A model generated the notes under the pieces. That model did not search any database and had not been told where the DNA came from. It was given only the letters and a program-made list of their open reading frames with translations. Shown here piece after piece: positions 52,737 through 61,121 of a stretch of 64,000 nucleotides of DNA (position 1 is the first letter of the stretch; every line of letters begins with the position of its first letter). The position numbers and the translations under genes were made by a program. Origin of the DNA: Cytophagaceae bacterium (GTDB lineage Bacteria; Bacteroidota; Bacteroidia; Cytophagales; Spirosomataceae); the NCBI GenBank assembly GCA_027491195.1, contig JAIXWQ010000008.1:434001-498000 (forward strand), read 5' to 3'.

Positions 52737-53645
52737 CTATTGACTAATTTGATAGGTGCGAATCGTGATAGGGCGGGTCAAAGGGATCAAGCCGGCCTTC
52801 AAAACGATTAACTGACCCAAATCACCAGATACATAATTTAAGAATCCTGTACCTAAACCCTGGTGGGCCTCTTTCAAGATATATTTGATTTCCCGGCGAA
52901 GGGGATACTTTTTCAAGGCTAAATTATAACCAAAAGGCTGGGTGTAAGGCATTCCTTTACCTTCCGCCACAGACATGACATTCACCGAGCGAATGAATCC
53001 AAGAGAAGTCGGATTATCGCCATCACTAATCCAGTTAGACCCTACAATACCAATGGCACGTGGATCTTTTTTTACTTGATTAATGACCTCTATGTTAGAT
53101 CCGGCAGCAACTACGTGTAATTTATCAGAAGTGGAAATCTTTAATTTATCCACTAAAAATTTCAAATTACTCGAGTTCGCTTTATCCACTACCAAGGTAT
53201 ATTCCGTGGAGGTCCCCACAATTAAATCGCGGAGATCTGCTAAGGTGAGTAGCGTATCTTGATTCGACTTATTAGCAAGTAAGGCAATACCATCCGCAGC
53301 AATATTAAAACTACGATACGTGATTGATTCACGCGTGAAGATTTCTTTTTCTTTGTCCGTCAAATCACGAGTAACCACTACCCCTCTAATCTTGTCATTT
53401 AACATATCAGCAATCACCTCATTTTCAGGACTGAACTTGAAGTTGATTTTAGCATATTTATATTGCTCTTCAAAGGCAGTCTTCTCTGCCTTCATCAAAG
53501 GCTGAAACGATTCATCAACACCTAAGGTAATTTCACCTACGGTCGCAGAATCTTTCGCAGTTTCTTTTTTATCTTTTGAACATTGAAAAAAACATAGTCC
53601 TAAAAGAACTAAACTAATATTTCTGATATTCATCATCTTCTTCAT
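52737..53645 (-). CDS. PstS-like phosphate-binding lipoprotein
   Basis: The start is placed at the ATG at 53645 (MKKMMNIRNISLVLLGLCFFQC); earlier in-frame ATGs lie in the preceding gene. The 302-residue protein has a lipoprotein-type signal (Cys22) and a PstS/PBP-2 fold: GEITLGVDESFQPLMKAE at the start, AAGSNIEVINQVKKDPRAIGIVGSNWISDGD in the middle, and AEGKGMPYTQPFGYNLALKKYPLRREIKYILKEAHQGLGTGFLNYVSGDLGQLIVLKAG at the end. The match to phosphate-binding proteins is fair but no ABC transporter genes are present. It shares overlapping sequence with the small membrane protein upstream (about 32 bp). Confidence 0.82.
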   Translation of the reverse strand: MKKMMNIRNISLVLLGLCFFQCSKDKKETAKDSATVGEITLGVDESFQPLMKAEKTAFEEQYKYAKINFKFSPENEVIADMLNDKIRGVVVTRDLTDKEKEIFTRESITYRSFNIAADGIALLANKSNQDTLLTLADLRDLIVGTSTEYTLVVDKANSSNLKFLVDKLKISTSDKLHVVAAGSNIEVINQVKKDPRAIGIVGSNWISDGDNPTSLGFIRSVNVMSVAEGKGMPYTQPFGYNLALKKYPLRREIKYILKEAHQGLGTGFLNYVSGDLGQLIVLKAGLIPLTRPITIRTYQISQ

Positions 53646-53862
53646 CTGTTGATTTAAAATATGCATAGGCTCTCCAAATTCTGAAAACCCCATAGGCCAT
53701 AAAAAGTAATCCAAAAAGTACAATGGTAGGCACGCCAAAATTCGTACCTAAATCAAATTCAGAATAGAAAGCCACATAAAAGCCTAACAGAAAATAGGCA
53801 AAAGCAACAATCAATCTGAACGTTACATTAATCCAAATAGCAACTGGTCTTTTCATCTTCAT
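53614..53862 (-). CDS. Small membrane protein with two transmembrane helices
   Basis: The 82-residue protein has two membrane segments (about residues 13-34 and 43-62) and a charged, acidic C-terminus (STDEEDDEYQKY). I do not recognise a family. It follows the tonB terminator and its 3' end overlaps the PstS-like gene by 32 bp, so the two are coupled. Homologues occur at the same place in related clusters as far as I recall. Confidence 0.75.
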   Translation of the reverse strand: MKMKRPVAIWINVTFRLIVAFAYFLLGFYVAFYSEFDLGTNFGVPTIVLFGLLFMAYGVFRIWRAYAYFKSTDEEDDEYQKY

Positions 53863-53863
53863 T

Positions 53864-53904
53864 TAAAAAAACAGACCTGCTAAAAATACATTCAGCAGGT
53901 CTGT
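53864..53904 (-). terminator. Intrinsic terminator after tonB
   Basis: ACAGACCTGCT (53871-53881) pairs with AGCAGGTCTGT (53894-53904). On the minus strand the stem is followed by a run of seven T (53864-53870). Some read-through to the small membrane protein gene is possible. Confidence 0.83.
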
Positions 53905-53925
53905 CTATGTTTAATCGTTTCTATC

Positions 53926-54744
53926 TTATTCAGATAATACGAAAGTGATCGGTTGAGTAAAACGAGATCTAACCGCACGTCCAGATTGCTTACCTGGATT
54001 CCATCTTGGCATAGCCTTGATTACGCGAATAGCTTCCTCGTCACATCCGAAACCAACTCCCTTCAAAACTTGTACGTCTTGAACAGAACCGTCCGTATTT
54101 ACAACGAAAGATACGAATACTCTACCGCCTACGTTCGCACGTTGAGCTGCAGATGGGTATTTTAACGTCTTTTGCAAGAAACGTCCCCATGCACCCGGAC
54201 CTCCTGGGAATTCTGCTTGTTGCTCTACCGCCGTGAAGATTTCATCTTCAGCTGGCTTAGGTGGCTCAACAGGTTCAGAACCCTTCGCATCTGGATCTAC
54301 TGGTGGCTCATACGTTTCCGTTTCACCCTTAACAGTTTCAGACGCCGTGTTACCTCTTACCTCTTCAGGTGGAGGCTCCGGTTTCGTTACTTCCTCATCA
54401 TGCTTGATTTCTGGAGGTAAGAATTTCGTTGTTGTCACCTTAGGAATTTCCTTGGGTGGTGGCGGCGGTGGCGGAGGAGGCAACTCTACTTTTTTAGGTG
54501 GAGCTGGCTTATCCAATTTCATTACTTCAGCAGTCACCTCAGTCTTTTCTTCTGAAGCTGCAGTTAACTGTTTCCAGAAAGCCGCTAACAAAAGAGCACC
54601 GACAAAGAGTGCAGAGCCTAGTAATACGGACCGCTTCATTACTTTAGGATATGTCTTGCGCAGAACGAAGGCACCGAATTCACGGTTCTTGTCTTTGAAG
54701 ATAATATCGTCCAAAGTAGCATCTTGGCTTATTACTTGTGACAT
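53926..54744 (-). CDS. tonB: Energy transducer TonB
   Basis: The 272-residue protein has an N-terminal cytoplasmic segment (DDIIFKDKNREFGAFVLRKTYPKVMKRSV), one membrane helix (about residues 35-53), a Pro/Lys-rich periplasmic linker including nine consecutive prolines (KKVELPPPPPPPPPKEIP) and the C-terminal TonB domain (about 180-272: AEFPGGPGAWGRFLQKTLKYPSAAQRANVGGRVFVSFVVNTDGSV and MPRWNPGKQSGRAVRSRFTQPITF). With ExbB and ExbD it couples the proton gradient to outer-membrane import. It is followed by a terminator. Confidence 0.95.
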   Translation of the reverse strand: MSQVISQDATLDDIIFKDKNREFGAFVLRKTYPKVMKRSVLLGSALFVGALLLAAFWKQLTAASEEKTEVTAEVMKLDKPAPPKKVELPPPPPPPPPKEIPKVTTTKFLPPEIKHDEEVTKPEPPPEEVRGNTASETVKGETETYEPPVDPDAKGSEPVEPPKPAEDEIFTAVEQQAEFPGGPGAWGRFLQKTLKYPSAAQRANVGGRVFVSFVVNTDGSVQDVQVLKGVGFGCDEEAIRVIKAMPRWNPGKQSGRAVRSRFTQPITFVLSE

Positions 54745-54777
54745 AATATTCGTTTAATTTTAAATTAATTTATACCC

Positions 54778-55293
54778 TTATTTTCCTGATCGTTTAATCA
54801 GTGCCTCCGTATCCGGATCGATTTCTAACAATGCATAACGCTTGTTATTAGTAATCGCACATTCATCAAGCATATCAATCATATTGCGATATTTCGCTTT
54901 TTTGGTTGGCTTGATCACGATAGTAAAATTATTACCCACTTTCGCTTTCAGATCCGCGATAACCTTGCGAATTCCTGTCTCCGAATAGTTAGTAACTTGC
55001 ATTACTGTACCTGCTTCAGTTGGGATACCTTGGTAATAATACACCTTCGACTCATCTGGACACACCGTAAGTGTTTCTGATAATTTTACAGGTGATGTTT
55101 CCTTTGTATCCGTTTTATCAGGCATGTTTAATTGCATGGTAACGGGCTTTGCTAACGTTGTAGTTAACATAAAGAAAGTAATCAAAAGGAAGCCTAAGTC
55201 CACCATGGGTGTCATGTCGATTTTGGTCGACATTTTCTTACTACGCTTCTTTCCGCCTTTCTTCCCGCCACCGGAGCTATCTATTTCTGCCAT
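54778..55293 (-). CDS. exbD: ExbD/TolR-family biopolymer transport protein
   Basis: The 171-residue protein has a basic, Gly/Lys-rich cytoplasmic N-terminus (about 1-24), the single membrane helix with the proton-carrying Asp (KIDMTPMVDLGFLLITFFMLTTTL, Asp32 or so) and a periplasmic domain with NNFTIVIKPTKKAKYRNMIDMLDECAI. Second of two exbD paralogues in the cluster; the two differ strongly in their periplasmic parts. Confidence 0.92.
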   Translation of the reverse strand: MAEIDSSGGGKKGGKKRSKKMSTKIDMTPMVDLGFLLITFFMLTTTLAKPVTMQLNMPDKTDTKETSPVKLSETLTVCPDESKVYYYQGIPTEAGTVMQVTNYSETGIRKVIADLKAKVGNNFTIVIKPTKKAKYRNMIDMLDECAITNNKRYALLEIDPDTEALIKRSGK

Positions 55294-55318
55294 TTCTTTT
55301 CGTAATTAAAATGAAAAC

Positions 55319-55918
55319 TTATTTCGGTTTATTTTCCGGTCCAGTTACTAATTGGAAGATATTGATGTTTTGAGCTTGCAAAGTACCGATGATATCAGCA
55401 AATACTTTGTAGTTAGACTCTTTATCTCCTTTGATAGCAACTTTCAACTCTGGATTAGACAATTTCGCATAACCCACCCAATACGAAAGCTCGTTATTAG
55501 CTGAATCAATTGGAATTCCCTTACTTAGCGCTTTCGCTTCTGAAGGTTTCATATTTAACACCTGACGCATTGCTCCTAGAGGATAGCCTACGATTTCTGA
55601 AGCCATAAAGTTCTTCTTCATCTCAGCTGTTACAGCGATACCATAGCGATTAGCCATACGCTCTAACATAAACTCACGAGCCATTTGATCATCAGTTGCC
55701 AAATAAACGCCACCTTCTGGTGAAACACTAACCATCAGCATACCATCTTTCGTATTCAAAGGTTTCTCTGAGATAGAAGATGGAGGAGTGATCGTAACTG
55801 CCTCTTCTGGACGAAACTTCGCGGTTAACATGAAGAACGTCAAAAGAAGGAAAGCCACATCACACATCGCTGTCATGTCGAGTGAGACACTATGTCGTTT
55901 AGCTTTAACTTTTGGCAT
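55319..55918 (-). CDS. exbD: ExbD/TolR-family biopolymer transport protein (first copy)
   Basis: The 199-residue protein has the ExbD helix (SVSLDMTAMCDVAFLLLTFFMLTAKF, Asp20 or so) and a larger periplasmic domain that includes an insertion (about residues 75-130) and ends in NPELKVAIKGDKESNYKVFADIIGTLQAQNINIFQLVTGPEN. It lies downstream of exbB and 25 bp upstream of the second exbD. Confidence 0.93.
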   Translation of the reverse strand: MPKVKAKRHSVSLDMTAMCDVAFLLLTFFMLTAKFRPEEAVTITPPSSISEKPLNTKDGMLMVSVSPEGGVYLATDDQMAREFMLERMANRYGIAVTAEMKKNFMASEIVGYPLGAMRQVLNMKPSEAKALSKGIPIDSANNELSYWVGYAKLSNPELKVAIKGDKESNYKVFADIIGTLQAQNINIFQLVTGPENKPK

Positions 55919-55987
55919 AACAATTATTTTTTTGAACGGTGAATAAAATTGAATGAAAGGGCTGAAGCCCCTAAATCAGTTCAAATA

Positions 55988-56824
55988 TTAATTGTGATGC
56001 GTAGCGTAGTTTTGGTTAACACTTAAGCCGATTTCATCGATGCTGTAAGTTAACTCGTCAATTTTCGCTGTGAACACGTTGTATGCAATGATACAGATAG
56101 CTGAAGTACCGATACCTAATGCAGTGTTGATTAAGGCTTCAGAGATACCATTTGCTAAAGCTGATGAATCAGTTGATCCACCTGAGTTACCTAATGACGC
56201 GAAGGCCTTGATCATACCAACTACCGTTCCTAATAGACCGATCAAAGTAGATACCGATGCTAAGGTTGCGATGATAGTTAAGTTTTTCTCTAACATTGGC
56301 AATTCTAATGAAGTAGCTTCTTCCACTTCTTTGCTCAATGCAGCTAATTTTTGCTCTTTATCTAAAGATTTCTCTGAAGTTAAAGCTTTGTATTTTTTGA
56401 TAGCAGCTAATGTAACATTACCTACTGAACCTTTTTGCTTATCACAAGCTTTCAAAGCACCTTCCACATCGTCTTTGTCTAAAGCTGCTTGTACTGAACG
56501 AACGAATGCGTTAACATCACCAGTACCTTTTGCTTTACCGATTGTGAATAAACGCTCAATTGAGAATGTTAATGCAGTTAAGAAACAAGTCATCAAAACT
56601 GGCACGATAACACCACCTTTGTAAACTACACCAAAGTAGTCACCTGGAAGTGGGTGTCCTTCATTTGTACCACCTTCAAAGTGAGAGCCATCACCCATCA
56701 CAAAAGTGTAAATTGCAATTGCAATTGCAAAAAGGACAATTAGAATTAAACCTGCAGAAATACCGCCAGATTTTTTTTCGGTTGCAGCTGGCTTAGCAGC
56801 TGGCTTTGGTTGTTGTGTACTCAT
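55988..56824 (-). CDS. exbB: ExbB/MotA/TolQ-family proton channel
   Basis: The 278-residue protein has an N-terminal Ala/Lys/Pro-rich cytoplasmic piece, a first helix (about 24-44, GLILIVLFAIAIAIYTFVM), a second (about 78-100) and the MotA-ExbB helices with the signature SLELPMLEKNLTIIATLASVSTLIGLLGTVVGMIKAF and INTALGIGTSAICIIAYNVF. It forms the pentameric stator core with ExbD dimers. It heads the exbB-exbD-exbD-tonB unit. Confidence 0.95.
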   Translation of the reverse strand: MSTQQPKPAAKPAATEKKSGGISAGLILIVLFAIAIAIYTFVMGDGSHFEGGTNEGHPLPGDYFGVVYKGGVIVPVLMTCFLTALTFSIERLFTIGKAKGTGDVNAFVRSVQAALDKDDVEGALKACDKQKGSVGNVTLAAIKKYKALTSEKSLDKEQKLAALSKEVEEATSLELPMLEKNLTIIATLASVSTLIGLLGTVVGMIKAFASLGNSGGSTDSSALANGISEALINTALGIGTSAICIIAYNVFTAKIDELTYSIDEIGLSVNQNYATHHN

Positions 56825-57145
56825 TAGTTTGGTAATTTGGGGTTAAAGAATTATTTTTTAATAAAACTTGTAGAAAATGCAGCGATCGTAGTTTTCATAG
56901 TTTAGACTCTCGCTTTCCTTTTCAGTAAAGGCAAAAGTAATAGAATTCTAATATAATTTTCATCCTTTAAATAATCCTTGTAGGCTTCTATTCAGGTTAC
57001 GCCGAAAGCACTATTGTACTAATCTGATATTTTCTTCGATTTATTGAAAGAATTAGGGTACTATTTTGGGATTATCAAATTTTAAAAAAATCAAAAAAAA
57101 ATTAAATTTTGTTGAGAATTTCCTGATTAAACCTAATTAATGGCT
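56825..57145. other. Promoter region upstream of exbB; possible 15-codon leader ORF
   Basis: This stretch of over 300 bp has no annotated gene. On the minus strand a TAnnTTTG match (TACTTTTG, 56932-56939) lies 107 bp before the exbB ATG. Within the predicted leader is a 15-codon ORF, 56851-56898 on the minus strand (MKTTIAAFSTSFIKK). The rest up to 57145 is AT-rich with A/T tracts (57076-57114) and shows no gene. Confidence 0.45.
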
Positions 57146-57153
57146 TAATTTTG
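57146..57153 (+). promoter_or_regulatory. -7 element of the DUF721 gene
   Basis: TAATTTTG is a full TAnnTTTG match ending 18 bp before the ATG at 57172. It overlaps the TTG at 57151, which argues against that codon as a start. Confidence 0.5.
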
Positions 57154-57171
57154 GCAGTCAAAAACATTCAA

Positions 57172-57504
57172 ATGATCGATTCCCCCTTCAATCCAAAAGG
57201 CCCCCGTGCTTCTACCCGAAGTAAGGATAATATGAGCTTGAAAGAGGCAATCGAATCCTTAATGCGGGTCTACAAGCTTCAGAATAAATACGACGAAACC
57301 TATATTATCGCGCATTGGGAGGAGATTATGGGGAAGCCGATCGCTGCGAGAACCACGAAAATCTTCATTAAGGACAAAAAGCTGTTTTTAGGCCTTGATT
57401 CTGCTCCTTTAAAGAAAGAGCTCTTGATGGCTAAACAGAAGATGATCGAGCTTTTGAATAAAACCGCTCAGCAGGACATTATTACTGAGGTTGTTTTTCT
57501 CTAA
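57172..57504 (+). CDS. DUF721 (DciA-like) protein
   Basis: The start at 57172 avoids the promoter. The 110-residue protein has the DUF721 core (about residues 20-105): SLKEAIESLMRVYKLQNKYDETYIIAHWEEIMGKPIAARTTKIFIKDKKLFLGLDSAPLKKELLMAKQKMIELLN. Relatives (DciA) assist loading of the replicative helicase DnaB, a role plausible here but not shown. It ends 23 bp inside the convergent GT87-like gene. Confidence 0.87.
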   Translation: MIDSPFNPKGPRASTRSKDNMSLKEAIESLMRVYKLQNKYDETYIIAHWEEIMGKPIAARTTKIFIKDKKLFLGLDSAPLKKELLMAKQKMIELLNKTAQQDIITEVVFL

Positions 57505-58618
57505 ACAGCTCCCAAGCCAGCCAAATCCATACCCCGAACAGAGGCACAATCATTAGCGCAAGTGGATTGATGAATTCATTCCTTATATACGCAGGGAATA
57601 AATCGGTAGGTGAAAAGCTTGAAATTAAGAGTGTAAAGATCAACATGGCCCAGCGAGCTTTGGTTTTCTCCCCTAACACAAACCAGATTCCAACGGCTGG
57701 AAAAGCCATCACTAAGGTAGGCGATTCGGTACCCGTGCTTGCAAGCATTATATATAGTAGCACAAATGCCAAAATGCGCAATCTAAATTCGGGGTCCGAC
57801 CACTTCTTGGTTTGGAAAAATAGATACACATTTAAGAGCATCGAGGGTACTAGAAACCACAAATTCGAAATCGTCGGGTCACCCGTCCAGCGGCGGATCA
57901 TGCCCATGACACAGACATCCGTTCGAATGTTTTTGATGTTCTCGTTTAAATCGTTTTTATGCGCTAGGATGCCCATCCATTCTCGGTAGGCTTGGAGTCC
58001 ATAATCGAATCCACCTAAAGCGAAAGGAATAAAGCCTATCACCAATAACCAGAAAACAAAGTAGGAGGCGAAACGGAGGCGATCTTTGGCAAAAAAGAAA
58101 AAGGCTAAACCTACTACGCCATACAATTTAATGTAGATGCCCAAAACGATCCAAAGCGTGGCCCAGAAATAGTTCTTTTTCTCCACGCAGATATAGGACC
58201 AAAGAATTAAAGCAAGACACAGGGCATGAAACTGCGTGTTCAGCAGTGCTGTAATCGAGGAATTCAACACAATCCACGTGATGGCAACTCGTTTGTTATC
58301 AACAAGAGGCAGATGCCAAAGAGTCACAAATAGCACCACCGAATTCAGCACATTCCACATGATCACGCTAGGGCCATCCGGTAAAGCGGAAAATGGAGCC
58401 ATCAAAATGGCAAAAATCGGCCCATATAAATAGAGGTCGAAATACTCCTTTGGGTATTCTACATAAAGTGGCAACCGGTGTATGAAGTGACCGAAACTTG
58501 CTTTGAAAATCTGAAAATTATTGATGTGCGAATGAACAGCGCTCAAAGAAAACTGCTTCCAACCCGTCACTAGACCTGCCAAGGCCCAAATTATCAATAA
58601 GGTGGATTTCTTATTCAT
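57482..58618 (-). CDS. GT87/DUF2029-type polytopic membrane glycosyltransferase
   Basis: The 378-residue protein has about ten membrane helices with large loops. The first periplasmic loop holds HSHINNFQIFKASFGHFIHRLPLYVEYPKEYFDLYLYGPIFAIL, where the conserved acidic and aromatic residues of GT-C enzymes sit. The central FWATLWIVLGIYIKLYGVVGLAFFF and the C-terminal helices agree with the DUF2029 (GT87) fold. Such enzymes use polyprenyl-phosphate sugar donors. It overlaps the deacetylase gene by 8 bp. Confidence 0.82.
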   Translation of the reverse strand: MNKKSTLLIIWALAGLVTGWKQFSLSAVHSHINNFQIFKASFGHFIHRLPLYVEYPKEYFDLYLYGPIFAILMAPFSALPDGPSVIMWNVLNSVVLFVTLWHLPLVDNKRVAITWIVLNSSITALLNTQFHALCLALILWSYICVEKKNYFWATLWIVLGIYIKLYGVVGLAFFFFAKDRLRFASYFVFWLLVIGFIPFALGGFDYGLQAYREWMGILAHKNDLNENIKNIRTDVCVMGMIRRWTGDPTISNLWFLVPSMLLNVYLFFQTKKWSDPEFRLRILAFVLLYIMLASTGTESPTLVMAFPAVGIWFVLGEKTKARWAMLIFTLLISSFSPTDLFPAYIRNEFINPLALMIVPLFGVWIWLAWELFREKQPQ

Positions 58619-59381
58619 AGGCCTTTAGCATTTTTGCCATCGTGGTTAACTCGCCCTCCCCTTTCATCTGCTTTAAAAAAGTGCGCAATTTATCCCGCAA
58701 AGGACCATTATGCCCCTTTTTTACATGAGCAGGCAATGGGTATTTACTCAAATCCGCGAATTCCCAAGGGTGGAAATAAATATTCAAGTATTCCTGTTTG
58801 CGCAAGGTGCGCTTCGCTAACAAGGTATATATCCACAAAGGGAAATTCTTAAAGGATAACCAAAAAAGCGGAATTCGCAGCCAGGGACTTACAGAAGCCG
58901 GAACATTCCACAACCCTTTCTCAAAAAATGGCTTCGTCGGTTTATCTCGGTGATCATAACGACCTGGAATCCAAGTGGGATTTAAGGAAGAATGATAGGT
59001 ATATCCGGCTTTCAATATTTCACTTTCTTCCACATATTGCATGCGGGCCATCCGAAAACCTGTGACGGGTTTATCGCTTAAAGATTCTAATAATTGTTTC
59101 GAACTTACAAGGTCTTTCGACGCGTCAAAATGCCCGTGAAAATAGCCATGCGAAGCTAATTCGTGAATCGGATCTAGGGATTTGATCCATTCAGCATTGT
59201 TTTCAGCATACACTCCGGTGCAAAAAATAGTCACCGGAACCTTTGCCTCCTCTACGATCTGCATGAAGTGTTTCAAACCTTCCTGTGAAATCGCCAATTG
59301 CTCCTCTAAAGGAATGTCAAAACCGTATTCCAACGGAATATCGCATTCTTCCACATCGATGGTGATTAGAATCGGTTTCAT
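58611..59381 (-). CDS. Polysaccharide deacetylase (NodB-like)
   Basis: The 256-residue protein has the NodB metal-binding layout: ITIDVEECDIP (Asp in motif 1), the HELASHGYFHGHF motif (HxxxH, about residues 74-84), and the GFRMARMQY stretch (motif 3), ending with IYFHPWEFADLSKYPLP (His in motif 5). It lacks a signal peptide, so it probably acts in the cytoplasm on a lipid-linked or nucleotide sugar. It lies between the GT2 and GT87 genes with overlapping ends (ATGA to GT2). Confidence 0.85.
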   Translation of the reverse strand: MKPILITIDVEECDIPLEYGFDIPLEEQLAISQEGLKHFMQIVEEAKVPVTIFCTGVYAENNAEWIKSLDPIHELASHGYFHGHFDASKDLVSSKQLLESLSDKPVTGFRMARMQYVEESEILKAGYTYHSSLNPTWIPGRYDHRDKPTKPFFEKGLWNVPASVSPWLRIPLFWLSFKNFPLWIYTLLAKRTLRKQEYLNIYFHPWEFADLSKYPLPAHVKKGHNGPLRDKLRTFLKQMKGEGELTTMAKMLKAYE

Positions 59382-60109
59382 TTATCTAGACGGAATAAGA
59401 TTTTCGTGAAATTAATCAGCTCCGTCAGAATGGTCTTCGCACGCATCGTGGAGAAAACGATTCCTTCTCTGGCTTGTACATAAATCCACTGAATTCGAAT
59501 GTCGGAGCGCTTCGAGGCTAAGACTAAAAACTCCATATCAAAAAGGAAGGCTGGAATTCGCGTTTTCAAGAAGATTTCTTTGCCTTTTTGATTGAATCCT
59601 TTTAAGCCAGATTGCGTGTCTTTCACCTTCAACTCAGGGAAAAATAAATAATTCATCACCTTCAGAGATAGTGAAAATATTTTACGGCCTAGCGGCAACT
59701 GATCATAATATTGTTCGTCGCGTACGCCCACGACCACATCGGCCGCATCGGTGGAAAGTAGGCGAAACATGTCTACGGCATTCGCTATCAAATAAGGATA
59801 ATCAGCATCTGTATAAATGATATATTTACCTGTTGTTTGGCGGACGGCATCACGTAATGCCCCCCCTTTTCCTTGGTTAATCTGCGAATCGATATAGGTA
59901 AAACCTGCCACTTCTGCTTTCAATAACTCGATATCCTCCTGGCGAATACCAGACCTACTCCCATCGTTAACTAAATACATGTGAATAGAAGTATTTGCCG
60001 GAATCGCTTTCTTAAATACGGTATAATAATGCACCAATTCCCCCGCCCAACCCGGATGCGGGTTGTAAATCGGATGAACAAGATTTAAATCTGCAGGAGC
60101 GATGAGAAT
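59378..60109 (-). CDS. GT2-family glycosyltransferase without a canonical start codon
   Basis: The GT2 sequence is clear: ILIAPADLNLVHPIYNPHPGW as the first beta strand, YLVNDGSRSG, YTDADYPYL (DxD), GKGGALRDAVR and DTQSGLKGF. The open frame reaches upstream to a TAA at 60125-60127 without ATG, GTG or TTG before the conserved YNPHPGW; the first usable codon is ATT (60107-60109). A TTG at 60037 would remove the first strand of the Rossmann-like fold. I set the start at ATT. It heads the GT2-deacetylase-GT87 unit, likely for polyprenyl-linked sugars in the envelope. Confidence 0.75.
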   Translation of the reverse strand: MLIAPADLNLVHPIYNPHPGWAGELVHYYTVFKKAIPANTSIHMYLVNDGSRSGIRQEDIELLKAEVAGFTYIDSQINQGKGGALRDAVRQTTGKYIIYTDADYPYLIANAVDMFRLLSTDAADVVVGVRDEQYYDQLPLGRKIFSLSLKVMNYLFFPELKVKDTQSGLKGFNQKGKEIFLKTRIPAFLFDMEFLVLASKRSDIRIQWIYVQAREGIVFSTMRAKTILTELINFTKILFRLDK

Positions 60110-60174
60110 AGAATTTTTACAATATTACGAAATTTAGCCCTTGAGGATCCTAAAAAAAAACAGATATTTACGTC

Positions 60175-61080
60175 ATGACTCAGATCATCCCCCCTTTTTT
60201 ACAGCCTGGCGACGAAGTAGCTATTTTGTCTCCTGCCTCCTTTCCTCCTACGGATAATTGGAAGCAAGGTGTAGAAGTCTTAGAAAATTGGGGATTACGG
60301 GTTCGAAATGCGCCAAATTACTTGTCTCGACACCATGGTTTGGGCGGGACAGATGCGGAGCGACTTTCGGATTTACAGCAAATGTTAGATGACCCATCCA
60401 TTAAGGCCATTTTCCCCATTCGAGGCGGTTATGGAGTCAGTCGACTGTTGGATTCCTTGGATTTCTCCGGCTTTGTTTCTTCACCGAAATGGATCGTAGG
60501 CTTCTCGGATATAACAGCCTTATTATGTGAGTTAGATTCAATCGGATATGCCAGTGTGCATGGACCGATGCCGCATAATTTCTGCCAAAAAGGGGGTGAA
60601 TCTGCCCTTCAAAATTTGCATTCCCTTTTGTTCGAAGGAAACGTTTCGGTAACCGCTCCTGCGCATGCGTTAAACCGCCTAGGAGAGGCCTCCGCCGAAA
60701 TTATCGGAGGAAATCTGTCACTTTTATGTCATTTAGTAGGTAGCTCTACTTTCGCCTCTACGGAAGGCAAGATCCTCTTTATCGAAGAAATAGGCGAACG
60801 TTTATACCACGTGGATCGGATGCTTTTGCAATTAAAAAGAGCTGGTTATTTCCAAAACCTAGCCGGTTTGATCCTAGGTGGATTTACCGACTGCAATGAA
60901 GCGAGTTTGACGATCGGTAAATCGGCTTATGAATTAGTCGCTGAACATACCTCAGGGACTTCATTTCCCATTGCTTTTGATTTCCCGGCGGGACATATCC
61001 CAAACAACCAGCCTGTACTTTTCGGTGTAAAATCCAAGTTGTTGGTTAATTCTCAAAAAGTCCAATTAACTGTTATTTAA
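60175..61080 (+). CDS. LD-carboxypeptidase (S66)
   Basis: The 301-residue enzyme removes the terminal D-Ala from muramoyl tetrapeptides. It has PGDEVAILSPASFP at the start, the nucleophile Ser in VGFSDITALL (about residue 110), FPIRGGYGVSRLL, and the C-terminal catalytic Glu (FIEEIGERLYHVDRML) and His (FPAGHIPNNQPVLFG). It works in the cytoplasm on recycled peptidoglycan peptides. It is divergent from the GT2 unit. Confidence 0.93.
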   Translation: MTQIIPPFLQPGDEVAILSPASFPPTDNWKQGVEVLENWGLRVRNAPNYLSRHHGLGGTDAERLSDLQQMLDDPSIKAIFPIRGGYGVSRLLDSLDFSGFVSSPKWIVGFSDITALLCELDSIGYASVHGPMPHNFCQKGGESALQNLHSLLFEGNVSVTAPAHALNRLGEASAEIIGGNLSLLCHLVGSSTFASTEGKILFIEEIGERLYHVDRMLLQLKRAGYFQNLAGLILGGFTDCNEASLTIGKSAYELVAEHTSGTSFPIAFDFPAGHIPNNQPVLFGVKSKLLVNSQKVQLTVI

Positions 61081-61121
61081 TCACTTCCCTATTGTCTAAC
61101 ATTGTGTCTTAAACGACCACT

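Noticed and set aside
54233-54757. Long plus-strand frame with a run of glycines opposite tonB
   Set aside because: It is the antisense of the poly-proline linker and other TonB codons; no homology or promoter support.
56070-56624. 184-codon plus-strand frame opposite exbB
   Set aside because: It lies wholly inside the well-supported exbB gene and has no recognisable domain.
57151-57171. TTG start for the DUF721 gene
   Set aside because: The codon lies inside the -7 element; the ATG at 57172 fits better.
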